This document shows, in pieces, positions 51,008 through 62,276 of a stretch of 64,000 bases of DNA. The stretch's first letter is position 1. Each line of letters opens with the position of its first letter. A program made the translations under genes and the position numbers. The notes under the pieces were generated by a model. The model was not told the origin of the DNA, did no database searches, and saw only the letters and a program-made list of their open reading frames with translations. Origin of the DNA: Acrocarpospora phusangensis (GTDB lineage Bacteria > Actinomycetota > Actinomycetes > Streptosporangiales > Streptosporangiaceae); NCBI RefSeq assembly GCF_016862995.1, contig NZ_BOOA01000008.1, forward strand, positions 62,001-126,000. The letters run 5' to 3'.

Positions 51008-52696
51008 GTGTCGATCGAATGGGTGAACCGGGCCATCGACGGTCTCCGCGCGTGGGGCAGTGCGAACAGCGTCGACGTCGACGTCGACGAGGTGCGGTTG
51101 CTGTGCGACTACGCCAGCGACTACCTGGAGGTCAACGAGCTCGGCGACTTCAGGCCGGGCACGTTCGAGGAACTCCTGCTGGAGATCTACCCGCGCAAGG
51201 TGATCGCCCCGCCGGAGACCGCCCCCGAGACCGTGGCCGCCGCCAGGACCCTGGTCGAGTTCCTGGTCGGGACCGGCGAGATCGCCACCAAGGTGGCCGC
51301 CCGGATGCGCGCCACCATCGACCGCATCGGCCCCGAGATGCCCGCCGCCCTCGCCGACACCAGCAAGTACGGCATGGCCAAGAGCATCTTCAGCGCCATC
51401 GGCGCCGACTCCCTGGAGCTGGGCCACCCGCTCCCGGTGCAGGGCGCCACCGCCGAGACGGTCAGGGACACGGCCACCCTCGACGAGGAGTGCGACTGCC
51501 CCGGCTGCGCCCCCCTCCCGGCCGTGCGCCTGGCCCCGGTCGCCGAGGTCGTGGCCGCCGCCCGCGAGGTGCCGCTGCTCCGCGACGCGCACACGGTCAC
51601 CGCCTGGCTGGCCGACCACGGCGGCACCACCACGGTCCGCAAGGCGCTGCGGGTCAAGGACGCCCGCCGGATCACGCAGGAGCTGGGCGTCGCCAGGCCC
51701 GCGCTGGCCTGGCGGCTGGCCCTGGAGCTCGGCCTGGCCGACCTGGCCGGCACCGCCGTCGTCAAGGAGGAGGCCTTCCGGGTCCTGGCCGACCGGGCCC
51801 CCGAAGAGGTGCTCGACCTGTGGATCGGCACCGTCGAGTTCCTCGGCGAGGAGGCCCGCGAGGTCACCGGCGAGGCCGCCGTGGACAACTCCATCTACTC
51901 CATCCACGACCTGCTCTACCGGGTCCGGGAGCCGGTCCCGCTCGACCAGGTGGCCGACTACCTGCGCGAGGTGGCCGACGGCGGCCTGGTGGAGGACCTG
52001 CCGGCCGCGCTGGCCGCCCTGTCCTACGCGGGCACCGTCCGGCTCACCCCCGGCGGCCTGGCCCTCACCGAGCACGGCCAGTGGGGCCTGCGCGAGATGT
52101 ACGACGAACTCGGCCTGGACGCCCCCGTCGCCGCCGACCTGGCCGCCGGGGACGCCGGCGCGCTGATCGCCGGGCTGCTCCAGGAGGGGCTCGCCGACGA
52201 GGCCGCCGAGCGGGACGTGGACCGCTGGCTGGACGCGCGCAGCCCCGCCGACGCGGCCGGGGAGCTGCTGTCCGCCGTCGCCGGCGCGCCCGCCCAGGTG
52301 CGCGGCGTCGCGGTGACCATCGTGGACCGGCTCGGCCGGGACGCGGAGTCGTCCGTGCGCGGCCGGCTCGGCGATCCGGAGCTGCGCCCGCACGCCATCC
52401 ACTGGCTCTCCTCGCGCGGCCTGGAGGCGCCGCCGCTGACCGAGGCCGAGATGTTGTGGGTGACCGTGGACATGCTCGCCCTGGCCATCCCGGCGGCCGA
52501 GGCCGACCCGGAGCGCTTCGCCGAGAACATGGGCGCGTCCGGGCCCGCGCCCGAGGTGATCGAGGACCTGTGGCGGGTGGAGCACCCCGATCTGGTCGAG
52601 GTGCTGGAGCTGCTCGGGCAGACCCTGCCGGACGAGACGGCCGCGAAAGCGGCGAGGAAGGCCGCCTTCAAGGCACGTTCGCGGGGCATCAGGTAA
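51008..52696 (+). CDS. Unknown helical protein, paralogue A
   Basis: A 562-residue soluble protein with no family that I recognise. The N-terminal 100 residues (GLRAWGSANSVDVDVDEVRL, DYLEVNELGDFRPGTFEELLL) are unique to it. CDCPGC at about 160 could bind a metal. From about 180 it matches the next gene: VPLLRDAHTVTAWL, winged-helix-like stretches, a helical repeat region and a C-terminus ending in AAKAARKAAFKARSRG. The Lys/Arg-rich tail suggests nucleic-acid contact. GTG start, leaderless. Confidence 0.8.
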   Translation: MSIEWVNRAIDGLRAWGSANSVDVDVDEVRLLCDYASDYLEVNELGDFRPGTFEELLLEIYPRKVIAPPETAPETVAAARTLVEFLVGTGEIATKVAARMRATIDRIGPEMPAALADTSKYGMAKSIFSAIGADSLELGHPLPVQGATAETVRDTATLDEECDCPGCAPLPAVRLAPVAEVVAAAREVPLLRDAHTVTAWLADHGGTTTVRKALRVKDARRITQELGVARPALAWRLALELGLADLAGTAVVKEEAFRVLADRAPEEVLDLWIGTVEFLGEEAREVTGEAAVDNSIYSIHDLLYRVREPVPLDQVADYLREVADGGLVEDLPAALAALSYAGTVRLTPGGLALTEHGQWGLREMYDELGLDAPVAADLAAGDAGALIAGLLQEGLADEAAERDVDRWLDARSPADAAGELLSAVAGAPAQVRGVAVTIVDRLGRDAESSVRGRLGDPELRPHAIHWLSSRGLEAPPLTEAEMLWVTVDMLALAIPAAEADPERFAENMGASGPAPEVIEDLWRVEHPDLVEVLELLGQTLPDETAAKAARKAAFKARSRGIR

Positions 52697-52719
52697 CTCC
52701 TGTGGAGTAAGTTGCAGAG

Positions 52720-53952
52720 ATGCCTGGTTCTGGGATCCTCGACAACGACGTGCTCACATTCCCGCCGGTCGAGCTGGCGCTCGACGACGAGCTTGCGGCC
52801 ATCGTGCTCGCGGTGCCCCTGGTGCGCGACGCGCACCGGCTGGCGGCCTGGACCGGAACCCGCGAGGTGACCGAGGCGTCGATGCTCACCGAGGCCGACG
52901 CCGCCGCGGCGGCCGGAGCGCTCGGTCTGACCCCGGCCCGGCTGGGCCTGCTCTGGGTGGTCGCCGTGAACGGCCGCCTGATCGAGATCACCAAGGCGGG
53001 CGCGCGGCCCGGCCCCGGCTGCGCCGACCCGATGGAGTTCTGGGACGGCGTCGTCATGGACGTGCTGGACCGCACCGACACCCCCGACGGGCTGACCGGC
53101 TCCGCCGTGATCGACGAGCACCTGACCGAGATCCTGGCCACCATGTACTCGGTCCGGGACGGCATGGCCTTCACCGCGCTGGCCTCCGGCATCCTCCAGG
53201 CGCACGAGGTCGGTTGCGAGGCCCGCCCGGCCGAGCTGCGCCGGCTGCGCGTGTCCCTGCCGGCCGAACTGGCCGAGGCGATGGACCTGCTCCGCTACTG
53301 CGGCCTCATCGAGGTCGTGGGCGACCTGGTCAGGCTCACCCCGCCGGGCGTCTGGGCGGTCCGCCGCGACCTGCTCCGCGAGGGCCACGACGCGCCCTCG
53401 CTCAGCGAGGTGGCAGGGCTGGCCGAGCTGAGCGCGGGCGAGCTCGTGGACGCCATGCTGGCGGGCCGCGCCTCCGCCAGCGCGGCCACGCTCTGGCTGG
53501 AGCGGCGCGTCCCCGAGGAGGCCGCCCGCGACCTCATCAAGATCGCCGCGTCCGGCAACGCCGCCCAGCGCGGCACGGCGGGGACCATCCTGGAGGAGCT
53601 GGGCCCGGAGGCCGCGCCCGCCGTACGGGAGGCCCTGGACGAGCCCATGATGTGGAGGTACGCGGCGGCCTGGCTGGGCGTCCGGGACCTGGAGGCGCCC
53701 GCGCTCGGCGGCGGGGACGGCGCCTGGGTGGCCGTGGACACGCTGGCCGCGCTGCTCTACCTGAACACCCGCGTGGACTCGCCCGCCAAGCTGGACATCC
53801 TCGGCGAGGACTTACTGAGCCTGGTCCCCGAGATGGGCGCCGCCGACCACCCGGACACGCTGGCCGTGCTGGAGCTGCTCGGCAAGCACCACCCGGACGT
53901 GGTGGTGGCCAAGGCGGCCCGCAAGACCGCGATGAAGGCCCGCTCCCGGTGA
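52720..53952 (+). CDS. Unknown helical protein, paralogue B
   Basis: A 410-residue relative of the gene before it, lacking the N-terminal 160 residues. Shared landmarks: VPLVRDAHRLAAW, LTPPGVWAVRRDL against LTPGGLALTEHGQ, HPDTLAVLELLG against HPDLVEVLELLG, and the basic AAKAARKTAMKARSR end. No enzyme motif seen. ATG start with no strong ribosome site, 23 bases after paralogue A. Conserved between priA and def, function unknown. Confidence 0.8.
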   Translation: MPGSGILDNDVLTFPPVELALDDELAAIVLAVPLVRDAHRLAAWTGTREVTEASMLTEADAAAAAGALGLTPARLGLLWVVAVNGRLIEITKAGARPGPGCADPMEFWDGVVMDVLDRTDTPDGLTGSAVIDEHLTEILATMYSVRDGMAFTALASGILQAHEVGCEARPAELRRLRVSLPAELAEAMDLLRYCGLIEVVGDLVRLTPPGVWAVRRDLLREGHDAPSLSEVAGLAELSAGELVDAMLAGRASASAATLWLERRVPEEAARDLIKIAASGNAAQRGTAGTILEELGPEAAPAVREALDEPMMWRYAAAWLGVRDLEAPALGGGDGAWVAVDTLAALLYLNTRVDSPAKLDILGEDLLSLVPEMGAADHPDTLAVLELLGKHHPDVVVAKAARKTAMKARSR

Positions 53953-53977
53953 GGCGGGGGGGCCTCCCGAGGACCCG

Positions 53978-53983
53978 TAAACT
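53978..53983 (+). promoter_or_regulatory. -10 element of the def-fmt-rsmB operon
   Basis: TAAACT about 31 bases before the def GTG at 54015, giving a short leader that includes an AGAGGAG ribosome site. Confidence 0.5.
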
Positions 53984-54014
53984 GGGGTGATCCCTAGGTA
54001 AGAGGAGCCCGCTG

Positions 54015-54563
54015 GTGGCCATTCAGCCGATCCGCCTGTTCGGCGACCCCGTCCTGCGCACGCCCGCGGAGCCGGTGGTGGACTTCGACAAGGAGCTGCG
54101 CAAGCTCGTCAAGGACCTCACCGACACGATGATGGACGCGCCGGGGGCCGGTCTGGCGGCGCCCCAGATCGGGGTCGGCCTGCGGGTGTTCACCTACCAC
54201 ATCGACGATCAGCTGGGCCACCTGATCAACCCGGACCTGGACCTCTCCGCCGAGCTGGACGAGGAGGGGGAGGAGGGCTGCCTGTCCTTCCCCGGCCTGT
54301 CCTTCCCGACCCCGCGCGCCATCCGCGCGGTGGCCAAGGGCTTCAACATGTACGGTGACCCTGTCACGCTCGAGGGCACCGACCTGATGGCGCGCTGCTT
54401 CCAGCACGAGACCGACCACCTCAACGGGGTGCTGTTCATCGACCGCATGGACGTCAAGCAGCGCAAGCTGGCCATGAAGGCGATCCGCGAGGCGGAGTGG
54501 AGCGGCATGTCGGCGCCGGTCGTCAAGCTGTCGCCGCACGCCACTCAGGGCCGCGCCGTCTAG
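54015..54563 (+). CDS. def: Peptide deformylase
   Basis: A 182-residue metalloenzyme removing formyl from new proteins. All three motifs are present: GAGLAAPQIG, EEGCLSFPG with the metal Cys, and QHETDHLNG with HExxH. GTG start with a good ribosome site. It is followed by fmt after 36 bases. Confidence 0.96.
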   Translation: MAIQPIRLFGDPVLRTPAEPVVDFDKELRKLVKDLTDTMMDAPGAGLAAPQIGVGLRVFTYHIDDQLGHLINPDLDLSAELDEEGEEGCLSFPGLSFPTPRAIRAVAKGFNMYGDPVTLEGTDLMARCFQHETDHLNGVLFIDRMDVKQRKLAMKAIREAEWSGMSAPVVKLSPHATQGRAV

Positions 54564-54599
54564 CCGGGTCCCGGCACCGAAATCTCCGAAAGGACAGAC

Positions 54600-55538
54600 T
54601 TGAGGCTGGTCTTCGCGGGCACACCCGAGACCGCGCTGCCGTCGCTCCGCGCCCTGCTGGCGTCCCGGCACGAGATCGCCGCCGTGGTCACCCGGCCGGA
54701 CGCCGAGGCGGGCCGCGGGCGCAAGGTGCGGCCCAGCCCGGTCGCCGAACTCGCCGCCGAGTCGGGCATCGAGGTGCTCCGGCCGGAGAAGGCGGGCGAC
54801 CCCGCGTTCCTGGACCGGCTGCGCGAGATCGCCCCGGACTGCTGCCCGGTCGTCGCGTACGGCGCGCTGCTGCCGCAGGAGGCGCTGGACATCCCCGCCC
54901 ACGGCTGGATCAACCTGCACTTCTCGCTGCTGCCCGCCTGGCGCGGCGCGGCCCCCGTGCAGCACGCCATCCTGCACGGCGACGAGATCACCGGCGCGGC
55001 CACCTTCCGCATCGTCAGGGAGCTGGACGCCGGGCCGGTGTTCGGCGTGGTCACCGAGGAGATCCGGCCCGCCGACACCAGCGGCGACCTGCTGGCCCGG
55101 CTCGCCGAGTCGGGCGCCGGGCTGCTGGCCGCCACCCTGGACGGCGTCGAGGACGGCACGCTGGAGGCCCGCCCGCAGCCGGGAGACGGCGTCAGCCTGG
55201 CCCCCAAGATCACCGTGGAGGCCGCGCGGGTGGACTGGCGGGCCCCCGCCATGCGGGTGGACCGGCTCATCCGGGCCTGCGCGCCCGCCCCCGGCGCGTG
55301 GACCGAGTTCCGCGGCGAGCGCATCAAGCTCGGCCCCGTGCGGACCGCGCCGGACGCGGAGAAAGACGCGGAGAAGCTGGGCCCCGGGGAACTCCGGGTG
55401 AACAAGAACACCGTCCTCGCCGGCACGGGCGGTCACCCGGTCGAGCTCGGCGAGGTACGGCCACAGGGCAAGCGGCAGATGCCGGCGGGAGACTGGGCGC
55501 GCGGCGTCCGCATCACAGAGCAGGATCGGCTGAACTAG
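54600..55538 (+). CDS. fmt: Methionyl-tRNA formyltransferase
   Basis: A 312-residue enzyme. N-terminal formyltransferase domain with the formyl-THF site [24 protein letters not shown] and catalytic Asn-His-Asp, and a C-terminal OB-fold domain. The start is a TTG with an AAAGGA site. Its stop overlaps the rsmB GTG (TAGTG). Confidence 0.95.
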   Translation: MRLVFAGTPETALPSLRALLASRHEIAAVVTRPDAEAGRGRKVRPSPVAELAAESGIEVLRPEKAGDPAFLDRLREIAPDCCPVVAYGALLPQEALDIPAHGWINLHFSLLPAWRGAAPVQHAILHGDEITGAATFRIVRELDAGPVFGVVTEEIRPADTSGDLLARLAESGAGLLAATLDGVEDGTLEARPQPGDGVSLAPKITVEAARVDWRAPAMRVDRLIRACAPAPGAWTEFRGERIKLGPVRTAPDAEKDAEKLGPGELRVNKNTVLAGTGGHPVELGEVRPQGKRQMPAGDWARGVRITEQDRLN

Positions 55539-56944
55539 TGACGGGAAACCGGGCCGGGATGAGGCAGGGGTCGGACAGGCGGGGCGGCAGGCGGCCGGGC
55601 GGCGGCCCCAAGGGCCCCAAGCCGGTCAGGGACGAGGCGCGCAACGCCGCCTACGACCTGATGCGCGCGGTGGACGAGCGGGACGCGTACGCGAACCTGC
55701 TGATGCCGGTCATGCTCCGGCAGCGCGGCATCACCGGCCGGGACGCCGCGCTGGCGACCGAGCTGGCCTACGGCACGCTGCGCGGGCTCGGCACCTACGA
55801 CGAGATCGTGGCCGCGTGCAGCGACCGCGCCCCCGAGCACGTCGACCCGCCGCTGCTGGACGCGATCCGGCTGGGCGCGCACCAGCTGCTCAAGACCCGC
55901 ATCCCGGCGCACGCCGCCGTCAGCGCCACCATCGACCTGGTCCGGCTCCGCGTCGGCGAGGGCCCGTCCAAGTACGCCAACGCCGTGCTCCGCAAGGTGG
56001 CCGGGCGTTCGCTGGCGGAGTGGCTGGCGATCGTCGCCCCGCCGGCGGACCAGGACCCGGTCGGCCACCTGTCGGTCGTGCACAGCCACCCGGCCTGGAT
56101 CGTCTCGGCGCTGCGGGACGCGGTCGGCGGCGACTTCGCCGAGACGGCCGCGCTGCTGGAGGCCGACAACGAACGCCCCCGGGTGGCCCTGGTGGCCCGT
56201 CCCGGCCGGGCGACCGTGGACGAGCTGGTCGCGGCGGGCGCGGAACCCGCCGCGTTCTCGCCGTACGGGGCCTATCTGACCGAGGGGGATCCGGGATCGC
56301 TGGCCGCGGTCGGGGAGGCTCGCGCGGCGGTGCAGGACGAGGCCAGCCAGCTGGTGGCGCTCGCGCTGACCCGGGTGCCGCTGGACCGGGACGGCCGCTG
56401 GCTGGACATGTGCGCGGGCCCCGGCGGCAAGGCCGGGCTGCTGGACGCGGTGGCCGCGCAGACCGGCGCCCGGGTGCTCGCCGCCGACCTGCAGGAGCAC
56501 CGGGCCCGGCTGGTGTGGCGGACCACCAAGGAGGCGAAGGTCGTCGTCGCGGACGGCGTCGAGCCGGCCTGGCGTCCCGGCGCGTTCGACCGGGTGCTGC
56601 TGGACGCGCCGTGCAGCGGCCTGGGCGCGCTGCGCCGCCGCCCGGAGGCGCGCTGGCGGCGCGACCCGAGCGGCATGCCCGAGCTGGCCGGCCTCCAGCG
56701 CCGCCTGCTCGGCTCCGCCCTGGACGCGGTACGGCCCGGCGGCGTCGTCGCCTACGTCACCTGCTCGCCCCATCTGGCCGAGACCAGGGCCGTGGTGGCG
56801 GACTTCGCCGGCCGGGCCGAGACGCTGGACGCCCGCGAGTACCTGCCGGAGGTCCCGGACCTCGGCGACGGCCCGTACGCCCAGTTCTGGCCGCACCGGC
56901 ACGGCACGGACGCCATGTTCCTGGCCCTGCTCAGGAAGGGGTAG
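55538..56944 (+). CDS. rsmB: 16S rRNA m5C methyltransferase RsmB
   Basis: A 468-residue fusion of a NusB-like RNA-binding domain (about 25-160) and a SAM-dependent methyltransferase. DMCAGPGGKAGLL is the SAM loop, LLDAPCSGLGALRRRPEARW the PCS catalytic motif, and YVTCSPH the TCS motif with the nucleophilic Cys. Methylates C967 in 16S rRNA. GTG at 55538 or ATG at 55559 could be the start. Confidence 0.93.
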   Translation: MTGNRAGMRQGSDRRGGRRPGGGPKGPKPVRDEARNAAYDLMRAVDERDAYANLLMPVMLRQRGITGRDAALATELAYGTLRGLGTYDEIVAACSDRAPEHVDPPLLDAIRLGAHQLLKTRIPAHAAVSATIDLVRLRVGEGPSKYANAVLRKVAGRSLAEWLAIVAPPADQDPVGHLSVVHSHPAWIVSALRDAVGGDFAETAALLEADNERPRVALVARPGRATVDELVAAGAEPAAFSPYGAYLTEGDPGSLAAVGEARAAVQDEASQLVALALTRVPLDRDGRWLDMCAGPGGKAGLLDAVAAQTGARVLAADLQEHRARLVWRTTKEAKVVVADGVEPAWRPGAFDRVLLDAPCSGLGALRRRPEARWRRDPSGMPELAGLQRRLLGSALDAVRPGGVVAYVTCSPHLAETRAVVADFAGRAETLDAREYLPEVPDLGDGPYAQFWPHRHGTDAMFLALLRKG

Positions 56945-56957
56945 GACGCCGGGCCTC

Positions 56958-56963
56958 TAGAAT
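56958..56963 (+). promoter_or_regulatory. -10 element of rpe
   Basis: TAGAAT eight bases before the ATG at 56972; leader of zero to two bases expected. Confidence 0.5.
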
Positions 56964-56971
56964 TGCCGGTC

Positions 56972-57631
56972 ATGGCCGTACAGATCTCGCCCAGCATCCT
57001 GTCCGCCGACTTCGCCCGTCTCGCCGAGGAGGCGGCGCGGGTGGAGGGGGTGGCCGACTGGCTGCACGTGGACGTCATGGACAACCACTTCGTGCCGAAC
57101 CTCACGCTGGGGCTGCCGGTGGTGGAGGCACTGCTGCGGGCCACGCCGATCCCGATCGACTGCCACCTCATGATCGAGGACCCGGACCGGTGGGCGCCGG
57201 GTTACGCGGAGGCCGGCGCCGGGAGCGTGACCATCCACGCGGAGGCGTCCAAGGCGCCGGTGCGCACGCTGCGGGCGATCCGGCAGGCGGGGGCCAGGTC
57301 GGGCTTCGCGCTCAACCCGGCCACCTCGGTGGAGGTGTACGAGGACCTGCTGCCGGAGATCGACATGCTGCTGCTGATGACCGTGGAGCCCGGATTCGGG
57401 GGGCAGCGGTTCCTGGACGTGGTGCTGCCGAAGGTGACCAGGGCGCGGGCGCTGATCGAGAAGCACGGCGGGGAGATCTGGCTCCAGGTGGACGGGGGCG
57501 TGTCGGCGGAGACGATCGAGCGGTGCGCCGCCGCGGGGGCGGACGTGTTCGTGGCGGGCAACGCGGTCTACGCGGCCGACGACCCGGCCCAGGCCGTACG
57601 GGATCTGCGGGCGCTGGCCCGTCTTGCTTGA
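56972..57631 (+). CDS. rpe: Ribulose-phosphate 3-epimerase
   Basis: A 219-residue TIM barrel. [29 protein letters not shown] (metal His and Asp), CHLMIEDPD and [10 protein letters not shown] (catalytic Asp, phosphate) are conserved. Pentose phosphate pathway; also supplies ribulose 5-phosphate for the rib operon downstream. ATG start, leaderless by its -10 spacing. Confidence 0.95.
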   Translation: MAVQISPSILSADFARLAEEAARVEGVADWLHVDVMDNHFVPNLTLGLPVVEALLRATPIPIDCHLMIEDPDRWAPGYAEAGAGSVTIHAEASKAPVRTLRAIRQAGARSGFALNPATSVEVYEDLLPEIDMLLLMTVEPGFGGQRFLDVVLPKVTRARALIEKHGGEIWLQVDGGVSAETIERCAAAGADVFVAGNAVYAADDPAQAVRDLRALARLA

Positions 57632-57660
57632 CACCTCCGGCAGGGGGTAAGCACACACTT

Positions 57661-58470
57661 ATGGGGGACTGCGGGATTTTCGGGCCCGGTTCGGTGACCT
57701 GGCGGGTCATGGGGGAGCCGATCCTGCTGGTGGGCGGGTTCCGCGCGCTGCTCATGCAGGGGCTGCACCCGCGTGCCATGCGCGGCGTGCAGCAGAACTC
57801 CGACTTCCTGGACCCCGCCGAGGCCTGGTCCCGCTTCGTCCGCACCACCGAGTTCGTCCGCGTCCGCACGTACGGCACCCGCGCCGAAGTGGCCAAGGCC
57901 GCCAGGCGGGTGCGCCGCATCCACGCCAGCCTGACCGCCTTCGACCCCGACACGGGGGAGCGCTACCGCCTGGACGACCCGGACGCGCTCCGCTGGGTGC
58001 ACGTGGGCGAGGTGGACTCCTACCTGTCGGTGGCGCGGCGGGCGGGCGTGCCGCTCAGCGACGAGGACGCCGACCGTTTCGTCGCGGAGTGGCGGCGCGC
58101 CGCCCAGCTCGTCGGCCTGCGCCGCGGGGACGTGCCCGGCAGCGTCGCCGAGCTGCGCGACTACATCGAAGCCCAGCGCCCCGGCCTCTACCTGGTCCCG
58201 GAGGCCGTCCACCCCCTCCGGCTGTCCCTCAACGCGCCCCTGCCCCTCAAGCTCACCCCGCTCAAGCCCGCCTTCCCGCTGATCATGGTCCTCGCCTTCG
58301 CCACCCTGCCCCGCTGGGCCCGCCGCCTGTACCACCTGCCCGCCACCCCCGTCGGCGACCTGTGGGCCACGATGACCCTGAAGACCCTCCACCAGGGCCT
58401 GCGCTTCCTCCCCGACCAGCTCCGCTACAGCCCGGACGCCCGCCGCGCCCGCGCCATGACGGCCGCCTGA
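57661..58470 (+). CDS. MpaB/DUF2236-family oxygenase-like protein
   Basis: A 269-residue member of the latex-clearing-protein/MpaB oxygenase superfamily. SVTWRVMGEPILLVGGFRALLMQGLHPRAMRGV at the N-terminus and TTEFVRVRTYGTRAEV with RIHASLTAFDP (helical heme or metal-binding core) fit. Substrate unknown. ATG 29 bases after rpe, so possibly in the same transcript. Confidence 0.85.
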   Translation: MGDCGIFGPGSVTWRVMGEPILLVGGFRALLMQGLHPRAMRGVQQNSDFLDPAEAWSRFVRTTEFVRVRTYGTRAEVAKAARRVRRIHASLTAFDPDTGERYRLDDPDALRWVHVGEVDSYLSVARRAGVPLSDEDADRFVAEWRRAAQLVGLRRGDVPGSVAELRDYIEAQRPGLYLVPEAVHPLRLSLNAPLPLKLTPLKPAFPLIMVLAFATLPRWARRLYHLPATPVGDLWATMTLKTLHQGLRFLPDQLRYSPDARRARAMTAA

Positions 58471-58492
58471 GCGGGCCGTTCCCGCATGTGAC

Positions 58493-58506
58493 CAAGCGCT
58501 CGCTTG
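58493..58506. promoter_or_regulatory. Palindromic operator-like site
   Basis: CAAGCGCTCGCTTG is a perfect 14-bp palindrome of the form common for TetR-family operators (AAGCGnnCGCTT). It lies between the MpaB-like gene and the FMN riboswitch. No regulator gene is next to it. Confidence 0.4.
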
Positions 58507-58569
58507 TCCCACCAGGTGGAGCGGGTCGCGGCGTTTTGCGGTGGCATGGCACACTGGAAGACGAGCAAA

Positions 58570-58696
58570 GCGTGCTCCGGGGTCGGTGTAATTCCGAACC
58601 GGCGGTTACAGTCCGCGACCCGGCCGAAGCCATCGGCCGGTTGACCTGGTGAAACTCCAGGACCGACGGTGAAAGTCCGGATGGGAGGCAGCGCGC
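58570..58696 (+). promoter_or_regulatory. FMN riboswitch (RFN element) of the rib operon
   Basis: Contains the conserved blocks GGTGTAATTCCGAACCGGCGG, CAGTCCGCGACC and GACGGTGAAAGTCCGGATGGGAG (quoted in parts), closed by a 7-bp P1 between GCGTGCT (58570-58576) and AGCGCGC (58690-58696). About 125 bases separate it from the ribD start. Confidence 0.95.
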
Positions 58697-58822
58697 TGGC
58701 GGGCGATTGGCCGTTACCCGGTTTACGGGGAGGGGCCGGCGTCCGCTGACGGAGTGCACCTGGCGTGCACCCGTCGCCACCCCCGGGGCCCGCCTGGTGA
58801 CACAGGTGAGGAGAGGACCGGG

Positions 58823-59917
58823 GTGGCCGATCAGACGGATATCACTCACATGCGGCGTGCCGTCGCGCTCGCCGCGCTTGGCCTCGGCACGACCAGCCCC
58901 AATCCCGTCGTCGGCTGCGTGATCGTGGACGCGGCGGGCGAACCGGCGGGCGAGGGCTTCCACGAGTACGCGGGCGGCCCGCACGCCGAGGTCAACGCCC
59001 TGCGCGCGGCCGGGGACCGGGCCAGGGGCGGCACCGCGTACGTCACGCTGGAGCCCTGCGACCACACCGGGCGGACCGGGCCGTGCAGCCAGGCCCTCAT
59101 CGAGGCGGGCGTCGCCCGGGTGGTCCTCGCCGTCGCCGACCCCAACCCCGTCGCCTCCGGCGGCGCCGACCGGCTCCGGCGGCACGGCGTCCGGGTGGAG
59201 ACCGGCGTGCTGGCCGAGGAGGCCGGGGACGGCAACGCGGCCTGGCTGACCTGGACGCGCCTGGGCCGGCCGTACGTGACGTGGAAGTTCGCGGCGACGC
59301 TGGACGGGCGGTCGGCGGCCGAGGACGGCACCAGCAAGTGGATCACATCGCCGGAGGCGCGGGCGGACGTGCACCGGCTGCGTGCCGAGCACGACGCCAT
59401 CCTGGCCGGGATCGGCACCGTGCTCGCCGACGACCCCCAGCTGACCGTGCGCCCGCCGCGGGGGAGGCCGCCGCTCCGGGTGGTGCTCGACAGCGACGGG
59501 CGGACCCCGCCGCACGCCCGCGTCCTGGACTCGGCCGCGCCCACCCTGATCGCGGTGGCGGAGGGCACCGAGATCTCCCACCCCGACGTGGTACGGCTGC
59601 CGCGCGCGGACGGCGGGCTCGACCTCACCGCCCTGCTGGCCGAGCTGAGCCGCCGCCAGGTGGTGAGCCTGCTGATCGAGGGCGGCCCCGTGGTGGCCGG
59701 GTCGTTCCTGCGGGCCGGGCTGGTGGACCGGGTGGTCGGCTACCTGGCCCCGGCGCTCCTGGGTTCCGGCCCCGCGGCGCTCGGCCCGGCCGGAGTCCCC
59801 ACCATCACCGAAACCCATCGACTGACATTTGACGAAATTTCCCCTATTGGGCCGGACCTGCGTCTCGTCGCCCGGCCGGCACCCCCGAAGGAGACACGTG
59901 TTCACGGGAATCGTTGA
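58823..59917 (+). CDS. ribD: Bifunctional riboflavin deaminase/reductase RibD
   Basis: A 364-residue enzyme. The deaminase part has HAEVNAL and PCDHTGRTGPC (zinc ligands). The reductase part starts near 150 with VTWKFAATLDGRSA and includes IEGGPVVAGSFL. GTG at 58823 with a GAGGAGAGG site is favoured over the longer frame, which reads into the riboswitch 3' flank. Confidence 0.93.
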   Translation: MADQTDITHMRRAVALAALGLGTTSPNPVVGCVIVDAAGEPAGEGFHEYAGGPHAEVNALRAAGDRARGGTAYVTLEPCDHTGRTGPCSQALIEAGVARVVLAVADPNPVASGGADRLRRHGVRVETGVLAEEAGDGNAAWLTWTRLGRPYVTWKFAATLDGRSAAEDGTSKWITSPEARADVHRLRAEHDAILAGIGTVLADDPQLTVRPPRGRPPLRVVLDSDGRTPPHARVLDSAAPTLIAVAEGTEISHPDVVRLPRADGGLDLTALLAELSRRQVVSLLIEGGPVVAGSFLRAGLVDRVVGYLAPALLGSGPAALGPAGVPTITETHRLTFDEISPIGPDLRLVARPAPPKETRVHGNR

Positions 59918-60488
59918 GGAACTCGGCGAAGTCGTACAGATCGAGCAGCTGGGCGACTCCGCCCGCCTGGCCGTACGCGGAAAGACCGTCACGCCCGGCG
60001 CGCGGCACGGCGAGTCGATCGCGGTCAACGGCGTCTGCCTGACCGTCGTCGACGCCAACGGCGAGGTGTTCACCGCCGACGTGATGAAGGAGACCCTGAC
60101 CCGGTCCTGCCTGGGCGTGCTCATGCCGGGCTCGCGGGTCAACCTGGAGCGCGCGGTCCGCGCCGACCAGCGGCTGGGCGGCCACATCGTGCAGGGCCAC
60201 GTGGACGGCACCGGAGTCATCCTGACCCGGGAGCCCGCCGAGCACTGGGAGATCGTCCGGCTGTCGCTGCCCGCCGAGCTCAACCGCTACGTGGTCGAGA
60301 AGGGCTCGATCACCGTGGACGGGGTCAGTCTCACCGTCTTCGCCGTCGACGAGCAGAGCTTCGCCGTCAGCCTCATCCCCACCACGCTCGGCCTCACCAC
60401 GCTCGGCTTCAAGCAGCCGGGCGACCCGGTCAACCTCGAGGTCGACATCATCGCGAAGTACGTCGAGAAGCTGGTGACCCGCTCATGA
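59898..60488 (+). CDS. ribE: Riboflavin synthase RibE (alpha chain)
   Basis: A 196-residue enzyme made of two lumazine-binding repeats (starting [11 protein letters not shown] and [12 protein letters not shown]). Converts two dimethylribityl-lumazines to riboflavin. GTG with a GAAGGAG site overlaps the ribD end by 20 bases. Confidence 0.94.
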   Translation: MFTGIVEELGEVVQIEQLGDSARLAVRGKTVTPGARHGESIAVNGVCLTVVDANGEVFTADVMKETLTRSCLGVLMPGSRVNLERAVRADQRLGGHIVQGHVDGTGVILTREPAEHWEIVRLSLPAELNRYVVEKGSITVDGVSLTVFAVDEQSFAVSLIPTTLGLTTLGFKQPGDPVNLEVDIIAKYVEKLVTRS

Positions 60489-62213
<1,725 letters not shown>

Positions 62214-62233
62214 CCACCACCCCCGTGCAGTAC

Positions 62234-62276
62234 GGTTGCGAGGTCCCGCCCCGACTCACCTGGTGACCTCACAACC
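62234..62276 (+). promoter_or_regulatory. Inverted repeat just before the PH-domain gene
   Basis: GGTTGCGAGGT (62234-62244) and ACCTCACAACC (62266-62276) can pair over 11 bases with one wobble and end directly at the GTG start. Could affect translation or be a bound operator. Confidence 0.35.
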
